Source: SIRX01 sp965213905
Lineage (GTDB): Bacteria > Actinomycetota > Rubrobacteria > Rubrobacterales > Rubrobacteraceae
Direction of reading: 5' to 3'
Assembly: GCA_965213905.1 (NCBI GenBank)
Contig: OZ243922.1
Coordinates: 1,178,001 to 1,242,000 of the forward strand
Length of the DNA: 64,000 nucleotides
Positions 59,294 to 64,000 of the stretch are shown here, one piece after another. How positions within the stretch are numbered: the stretch's first letter is position 1; the number at the start of each line of letters is the position of its first letter. A program made the translations under genes and the position numbers. Below the pieces are notes generated by a model, which saw only the letters and a list, made by a program, of their open reading frames with translations, did not search any database and was not told the DNA's origin.

Positions 59294-60820
59294 TCAGTCC
59301 TTCTCGAAGACGTTGTGCTCGCGGGCGTAGGACTCGGCGAGTTCGCGGGCTTTTTCGGTGTCGTTTTGGGGGAGGCGGCCTTCTATGACCTCGCCTTCGA
59401 GGTAGGTTTTTAGCGGTTGGATCCAACGCCCCGGCGGTCGGCCGAAGAGCCTCATTAGATCGTTGCCGTCCAGGGGACTCTGGAGCTTCTCGATCTGGTC
59501 TTTCTCACGGATCTCATCCACCCGGCCCTTCAAACTACTCCAGGATTCGACGGCGACCTGCCGGCGGCGCGGGGCGCTGCCCGTGATGTCTGCCCGGGCG
59601 AGCTTTAGCAGCGTGTCCACGTCGGCGAGCATCCGGTCGCCGCGGACGAGGTGTGTGTCCCGGATAAAGCGCCGCACCGCCGAGTCGCTCCACGGGTCGC
59701 GGCCCACCGCGTAGCCCATCGGCCGCATGTGGTGGGTGACGAGGTGGCCCACGGCGTCTACGTCGTCCCTGGAGTAAGCCAACCGGCCCATGGCCCGGCG
59801 GGCAATTTTTGCCCCTACGTTCTCGTGGCCGTAGAAGTGAATTTTCTTGGGCTTCGTGCGCCCGCCGCACTCTCCGCACCCGCCTTCTTCGGTGGTCTTT
59901 TGGATAGATTTCGCGCCGCAGAAGGTGCAGCGATGTTCGTAGACCAGGGTTCGCGGCTTGCCGATGTCGTGGAAAAACGCGGCTTTGCGGAGGATCCGGT
60001 CTTTCTCCACGTTCGAGACGACTATAAGGGTGTGCTCAAAGACGTCTTTGTGGTGGAACTCGGCCTCTTGCTCGACGGAGAGCGTCTCCATAAACTCCGG
60101 AACGATGTATTGCATGAGCCCGAGCCGCACCAGGGTCCGCAAGCCCGCCGCGACGTTTTCGGAGACCAGTATCTTCTCGAACTCCTCCCGGATGCGCTCG
60201 GCGCTTATGCTCTCCAGCCAGCCGGCATTCTTCCGGATGGCGTCCTCCAACCCCGGCGTCATGGCGAACGGTTTCTCCGGGTTACTGAGGGTGGTCTCGA
60301 AGCGCACGGCGCGCAGCATCCGCAGGGGGTCGTCGCGCATGCGGTCCAGCGGGTCTCCCACGGGGCGGATGATCCCCGGCCCCAGGTCTTCCCGGCCGCC
60401 GAACGGATCGAGGATTTCACCCGAAACGGCGTCGGCGGCTATAGCGTTGATCGTGAAGTCCCTGCGGGCCAGGTCTTCTTCCAGGCTTTCTCCGAAGGTT
60501 ACCTCCGGGTGGCGGCTGCCCTGCGTGTAGAGGTCGGTGCGGTAGGTCGTGATCTCTACGTCGTAGCCGCCGACGCGGGCGCCGATGGTTCCGAACCTCT
60601 CCCCGACGCCCCAGAGGTGTTCGGCGTGCGGGCGCAAGAGGGCTTTTATATCTTTCGGCCGGGCGCCGGTCGTGGCGTCGAGATCCAGGCCCGCCACCCC
60701 GAGCAAAGCATCCCGAACGTACCCGCCAACGAGAAACAACTCGTGGCCCGCCTCCCAAAATGCTTCCCCGAGACGTACCAGGGGCTTGGGGACTTCCACG
60801 CTTTTTACGTCGGCCATCAT
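59294..60820 (-). CDS. CCA-adding tRNA nucleotidyltransferase / poly(A) polymerase with HD domain
   Basis: A 508-aa class II nucleotidyltransferase. The head has GGYVRDALLG and DLDATTGA (the two catalytic Asp) and FTINAIAADAVSGEILDPFG with RDDPLRMLRAVRFE. The HD phosphohydrolase domain has AAFFHDIGKPRTLV. Inserted in the HD domain (about residues 300-325) is a C-x2-C...C-x2-C zinc-ribbon (CTFCGAKS, CGECGG). It maintains tRNA 3' ends. The start is ATG 60820 or the next ATG at 60817. Confidence 0.94.
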   Translation of the reverse strand: MMADVKSVEVPKPLVRLGEAFWEAGHELFLVGGYVRDALLGVAGLDLDATTGARPKDIKALLRPHAEHLWGVGERFGTIGARVGGYDVEITTYRTDLYTQGSRHPEVTFGESLEEDLARRDFTINAIAADAVSGEILDPFGGREDLGPGIIRPVGDPLDRMRDDPLRMLRAVRFETTLSNPEKPFAMTPGLEDAIRKNAGWLESISAERIREEFEKILVSENVAAGLRTLVRLGLMQYIVPEFMETLSVEQEAEFHHKDVFEHTLIVVSNVEKDRILRKAAFFHDIGKPRTLVYEHRCTFCGAKSIQKTTEEGGCGECGGRTKPKKIHFYGHENVGAKIARRAMGRLAYSRDDVDAVGHLVTHHMRPMGYAVGRDPWSDSAVRRFIRDTHLVRGDRMLADVDTLLKLARADITGSAPRRRQVAVESWSSLKGRVDEIREKDQIEKLQSPLDGNDLMRLFGRPPGRWIQPLKTYLEGEVIEGRLPQNDTEKARELAESYAREHNVFEKD

Positions 60821-60853
60821 AGTAGTTGAATTCTATTACTTGTGGAGGATATG

Positions 60854-61189
60854 TTAATCCGAAACGGCGGCTTTCCGGGTGGGAAATATACTGAAATAGT
60901 CCCCGAAACCGGTGACGCCGAAGATGCGTTCCACGGCCTCCGAAGGCGCGGCGAGCCGCAGCTCTATGCCGAGTTCGTCGAGCTGGTCTTTCGCGCGCAT
61001 GAACATAGAAAGGGCGGTCGAGTCCATAAAAGTGATCCCGTTCAGATCCACCACGACGGCCCCGACGCCGTTCGTGCCCCGGTCTATGGCGTACTGGACT
61101 TTCGGGGCGGTATGTATATCAATTTCCCCGCGCACCGCGACGACCGAGTACGAGTCAACGTGTTCCACAACACTCACTTCAAAGTCCAT
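60854..61189 (-). CDS. STAS-domain anti-sigma factor antagonist
   Basis: A 111-aa SpoIIAA/RsbV-like protein. It has AVRGEIDIHTAPKVQYAI and the phosphorylatable Ser in GITFMDSTALSMFMRAKD. In its dephosphorylated form it would bind an anti-sigma kinase and free a stress sigma factor; neither partner is encoded nearby. ATG 61189 follows AAAGAGGA. Confidence 0.93.
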   Translation of the reverse strand: MDFEVSVVEHVDSYSVVAVRGEIDIHTAPKVQYAIDRGTNGVGAVVVDLNGITFMDSTALSMFMRAKDQLDELGIELRLAAPSEAVERIFGVTGFGDYFSIFPTRKAAVSD

Positions 61190-61310
61190 GCTAGACGTTC
61201 CTCTTTCAATTCCAGGTTGATCCTAGAGACTGGATATTAACCTAACCAGACCCTATGGTAAACCGTTTTTCCGGGGATGGAAGCTTATACTCTGATAACA
61301 TGCCGGTATC

Positions 61311-61859
61311 ATGGAATTACAGAGAACACCAGAGAAGATCGCGGTATTTGTGGACGGCGCGAACCTCTACCATTCCATCAAAAACTACTACAAGGGCGTT
61401 TTGGACTACGAGCGGCTCCTCTCCGCCGCCGTTGACGGCCGCAAGCTGCTCCGGGCGACCTTCTACATAGTAGAGAAGCACGACCCGGATGAGGCTTCCG
61501 GCGCGCGATCTTTTGTCTACAACCTGAACAAGTTCGGCTACAAAGTCCGCTCTAAACCCCTCGTGGTCCACGAGACCCTCACACCGGAAGGTGAGCGGAG
61601 CATCTCCCACAAAGGCGACTGGGACATAGGCATCATCGTGGACATGATGCGCCTGGCGGACCACGCGGATACTTACGTCCTGATCTCCGGCGACGGGGAT
61701 TATGTCGAGGCCATCGAGTACCTGCAGAGTGAGAAGGGCATCCGCGTGGAGGCCATCAGCGCAGGCCAGTGCACTTCACAAGCCCTACTGGACGTCTGCG
61801 ACCTGCACACCGACCTCTCCGAGATCCCGAACCTCTTCCGGCAGAAAGCCGTCAGCTAA
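61311..61859 (+). CDS. NYN-domain (LabA/DUF88-like) putative ribonuclease
   Basis: A 182-aa PIN-like protein with acidic active-site residues in IAVFVDGANLYHSIKNYY, HKGDWDIGIIVDMMRLAD and YVLISGDGDYVEAIEYLQ. The family acts on RNA or is regulatory. The gene is divergent from the STAS gene; a TATACT element about 20 nt upstream of the ATG may be its -10. Confidence 0.92.
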   Translation: MELQRTPEKIAVFVDGANLYHSIKNYYKGVLDYERLLSAAVDGRKLLRATFYIVEKHDPDEASGARSFVYNLNKFGYKVRSKPLVVHETLTPEGERSISHKGDWDIGIIVDMMRLADHADTYVLISGDGDYVEAIEYLQSEKGIRVEAISAGQCTSQALLDVCDLHTDLSEIPNLFRQKAVS

Positions 61860-61965
61860 AAAAGCTTGTCAGCACGCCACCTCCAGTGGCTTTCAGCATC
61901 TCAGCCGGTCAGTAAGAGTCTAATGATCGCGTTTCCAAAAAGATCAGGGTAGCTCACGCTTTCCG

Positions 61966-61997
61966 AGTGCCAACTAGCTGAAGTGCCGACTAGCTGA
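61966..61997. repeat. 16-nt tandem duplication at the murB stop codon
   Basis: AGTGCCAACTAGCTGA and AGTGCCGACTAGCTGA lie head to tail, followed by a partial AGTGC. The first copy contains the murB TAG stop (read on the minus strand) and the second encodes its last residues. Confidence 0.85.
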
Positions 61998-62897
61998 AGT
62001 GCTTTGTTTTTCCCCGATCACCTTTACTTCGAGCTCCAGGTCTACGCCCAACTCCCCGCGCACCTTTTCCCGGACGATCTCTATGAGCTCCATCGCGTCT
62101 TCGGCGGTCCCGCCCCCGAGGTTTACGAGGTAGTTCGCATGGACGGGCGAGACTTCGACCTGCCCCACCCTCGTACCTTTGAGGCCCGCAGCTTCTATAA
62201 CGCGGCCAGGAAAGTCTCCCTCGGGGCGCTTGAAGGTGGAACCGCAGCTCGGTTTGCTCGGCGAGCCCTCCATCCGCTGCGCCCGAAATTCTTTTATGCG
62301 AGCCTTTAGCACGTCAGCTTTTCCCGGCCCGAGCGTGTAACCGGCCCGCAAGACGATCCAGGACGGGTTTTCTTGCAGCACGCTGTAGCGGTAAGAAAGT
62401 CCCAGGTCTGCGTTTTCCATCCGCACCACTTCGTCGTTTTGCAGAACGTCCGCCCAATCTAGTACCTCCCGGGTCTCGCTACCGTAGGCCCCGGCGTTCA
62501 TGTACACCGCGCCCCCGACCGTCCCCGGTATGCCGGTTGCAAACTCCAGGCCGGAAAGCCCTCCGGCGGCGGTGGTGTTTGCGAGGACCGGATACAACAC
62601 CCCGGCGTCCGCCACCACTTTGCGACCCTCTATCTCCACGTTCGTAAGCGACTTGGCGAGCCGTACCACGAGGCCCCGCACGCCGCCGTCGCGAACCAAC
62701 ACGTTCGTGCCGCCCCCGAGGAGCGTCACCGGTATCCCGTACCGGCGGGCGGTTCCGACGGCTTCTATTAGCTCGGAGGCGCTCTTTGGCTCGACCAGTA
62801 CGTCGGCCGGGCCCCCGATCTTCCACGCCGTGTAGCGCTTTAGAGGTTCGTCGAGCTTGGCTGAGGGGAAGAGTGCGTGTAGAGTGTCGGTGTGCAC
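61974..62897 (-). CDS. murB: UDP-N-acetylenolpyruvoylglucosamine reductase
   Basis: A 307-aa FAD enzyme making UDP-MurNAc for peptidoglycan. FAD-binding segments are AWKIGGPADVLVEP, TLLGGGTNVLVRDGGVRG and GLEFATGIPGTVGGAVYMNA with GAYG. The catalytic Ser lies in PSCGSTFKRPEG and the Glu near the C-terminus in TAEDAMELIEIVREK. It is stand-alone rather than in the usual mur/fts cluster. A 16-nt duplication spans its stop. Confidence 0.96.
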   Translation of the reverse strand: MHTDTLHALFPSAKLDEPLKRYTAWKIGGPADVLVEPKSASELIEAVGTARRYGIPVTLLGGGTNVLVRDGGVRGLVVRLAKSLTNVEIEGRKVVADAGVLYPVLANTTAAGGLSGLEFATGIPGTVGGAVYMNAGAYGSETREVLDWADVLQNDEVVRMENADLGLSYRYSVLQENPSWIVLRAGYTLGPGKADVLKARIKEFRAQRMEGSPSKPSCGSTFKRPEGDFPGRVIEAAGLKGTRVGQVEVSPVHANYLVNLGGGTAEDAMELIEIVREKVRGELGVDLELEVKVIGEKQSTSASRHFS

Positions 62898-62953
62898 AGG
62901 GAAGAATATAGAGTAAGAAGGTGTGTTTTGCAGAAAACCCCGGGGACGCCCCG

Positions 62954-63982
62954 ATGAAAGCGATGGCCCTCGCGGCGGGTAAGGGAACCCGGCTTTTCCC
63001 CCTGACGGGCGAAGTACCCAAGCCCATGGCCCCGGTCGTAGATACTCCTATAATCGAGCACATCTTCGACCTTCTGGTCGCGCACGGCGTAGAAGAGGTG
63101 CACGTCAACGTCCACTACCTGGCGGATACCCTGCTCGGGGCCTACGGGGAAGAATCGTTGGTAAACGGCATGAAAGTACACCTGAACCGCGAGGAGAGCC
63201 TTCTGGGGACGGCCGGCGGCGTCCGGCGCTTGGCGGAGAAGTTCGACGACACTTTCATCGTCGTCTCCGGGGACGCTTTGACGGACGTAAACCTGGGCGA
63301 GCTGGTTTCTTTTCATAAAGAGAAGGGGGCTCTTGCGACCATCGCGCTGCGCCGCGTCTTCGACACTTCGGAGTTCGGCGTGGTGGAGATAGACGAGGAA
63401 GACGGCATCCGGGGTTTTCAGGAGAAGCCGGACCCCAAAGAAGCCATCAGCACGCTGGCAAACACCGGCATCTACGTCTTCGAGCCGCGGGCCCTGGAGT
63501 ACATTCCGGAGGACGCTTTCTTCGACTTCGCCAAGGACGTGTTCCCGCAGTTTCTGGAGAACGGTGAAAGTTTCGTCGGGTACCAGGAAGATTTTTACTG
63601 GTCGGACATCGGTACTTTAGAGGCTTACCGGCAAGCCCAATACGACGTGCTCTCCGGCAGGGTCCGGGTAAAGATCCCCGGGGAAAAGCGTGGCGAAAGC
63701 CTCTGGGTTGGCGAGGACGCCCAAATCCACCCGGCGGCCAGCATGGAGGGGTACGTGGTGGTAGGGCGCGACGCGGTGGTGGGACGCGACGTAACGCTGG
63801 CCGGCGACGTTACGGTGGGCAGCGACTGCTGGGTACGTCCGGGGGCGACGATCAAGAGCAGCATCCTGCTTCCCGGCGCCAGCGTGGGCGACGGGGCTTA
63901 TCTCGAAGACTGCATCGTGGGACACGGCTACGACGTACGGCCCGGGGAAACTATCCGGGGCGGGGCCCTGATCCGGCGCTAG
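62954..63982 (+). CDS. Sugar-1-phosphate nucleotidyltransferase (GMPP/GlmU-like) with hexapeptide tail
   Basis: A 342-aa enzyme that activates a sugar phosphate, probably mannose-1-phosphate with GTP. The N-terminal domain has ALAAGKGTRLFPLTGEVPKP, VNVHYLADTLLGAYGEE, LGTAGGVRRLAEKF and VVSGDALTDVNLGEL. The C-terminal left-handed beta-helix has repeats such as VVGRDAVVGRDVTLAGDVTV. The ATG at 62954 fits the family N-terminus (MKAMALAAGKGTRL). It is divergent from murB and complete in the window. Confidence 0.93.
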   Translation: MKAMALAAGKGTRLFPLTGEVPKPMAPVVDTPIIEHIFDLLVAHGVEEVHVNVHYLADTLLGAYGEESLVNGMKVHLNREESLLGTAGGVRRLAEKFDDTFIVVSGDALTDVNLGELVSFHKEKGALATIALRRVFDTSEFGVVEIDEEDGIRGFQEKPDPKEAISTLANTGIYVFEPRALEYIPEDAFFDFAKDVFPQFLENGESFVGYQEDFYWSDIGTLEAYRQAQYDVLSGRVRVKIPGEKRGESLWVGEDAQIHPAASMEGYVVVGRDAVVGRDVTLAGDVTVGSDCWVRPGATIKSSILLPGASVGDGAYLEDCIVGHGYDVRPGETIRGGALIRR

Positions 63983-64000
63983 CCGGTGTTCGCTAGCCAG

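Noticed and set aside
1..64000. tRNA, rRNA, CRISPR, insertion sequence, integrase or attachment sites
   Set aside because: None recognised by eye; no transposase-like frame, terminal repeats or spacer arrays. A covariance-model tRNA scan would be the decisive test.

Overview
The window is GC-rich chromosomal DNA from a bacterium that most resembles the Rubrobacter lineage of Actinomycetota. This is inferred from base composition, gene content (Uma2, DUF1206, tandem DUF427, class E-type sortase, actinobacterial-type 7Fe ferredoxin) and dense 4-nt gene overlaps (ATGA, GTGA, TTGA). I could not check it by search. No rRNA, tRNA, CRISPR, insertion sequence or prophage was seen.

Layout. 1-3010: a MarR regulator coupled to an RND exporter (cut by the window edge), divergent from an alpha/beta hydrolase. 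3054-14134: a siderophore-iron uptake locus with a FecE-type ATPase, a FhuF-like reductase, four FecB-type binding proteins (one broken), two FecCD permeases, an exporter-fold ABC protein and an inserted Uma2 gene. 13916-16689: a decayed stretch around a housekeeping-like sigma factor, holding remnants of a PaaI thioesterase, a SpoU/TrmH methyltransferase and a GGDEF protein. It also holds an OsmC-like gene whose catalytic Cys codon is TGA. 16686-24102: an eight-PAS diguanylate cyclase, a lipid kinase, a Ca/Na antiporter and an intact OsmC. 24230-38339: an RTX-like secreted protein, an ABC-2 exporter, nadE, DUF1206, Nudix enzymes, a CorC-type protein, a second ABC exporter, DUF427 and an A-type Fe-S carrier. 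38410-42873: a TgpA/DUF58/MoxR operon. 42950-48607: HNH, DUF1611 plus dipeptide epimerase, and a two-component pair whose kinase has lost its 5' half next to a 16-copy minisatellite. A dead GH16 gene and ChaB follow. 48676-54402: a TPP-riboswitch thiamine operon (thiT, thiD, thiM, DUF2071, thiE, double Nudix, thiL). 54417-63982: Nudix, a frameshifted SRPBCC gene, ferredoxin with FNR-type boxes, a Crp/Fnr regulator, SDR, sortase, rhodanese, CCA-adding enzyme, STAS, NYN, murB and a sugar nucleotidyltransferase.

Main observations. (1) A possible OsmC-like selenoprotein: an in-frame TGA sits exactly at the family's first catalytic cysteine, the second catalytic Cys is kept, the ribosome site is strong, and a 7-bp stem with a UGGAA loop lies at the spacing expected of a bacterial SECIS. 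(2) FNR-type boxes (TTGAT-N4-ATCAA) in the divergent siderophore promoter and upstream of the ferredoxin, with a Crp/Fnr protein carrying the matching E-x-x-S-R recognition helix in the same window. (3) Short tandem duplications (12-16 nt) at or near the stop codons of five unrelated genes, one expanded to 16 copies beside a truncated histidine kinase. (4) At least three genes whose only sensible start is CTG placed 6-7 nt after a good Shine-Dalgarno. (5) A dnaX-type A_AAA_AAG heptamer at the exact frame break of a siderophore-binding protein.

About nine genes are truncated, frameshifted or interrupted. Either this genome is pseudogene-rich or part of the signal is sequencing indels. That weakens any single-codon claim and is stated with each.
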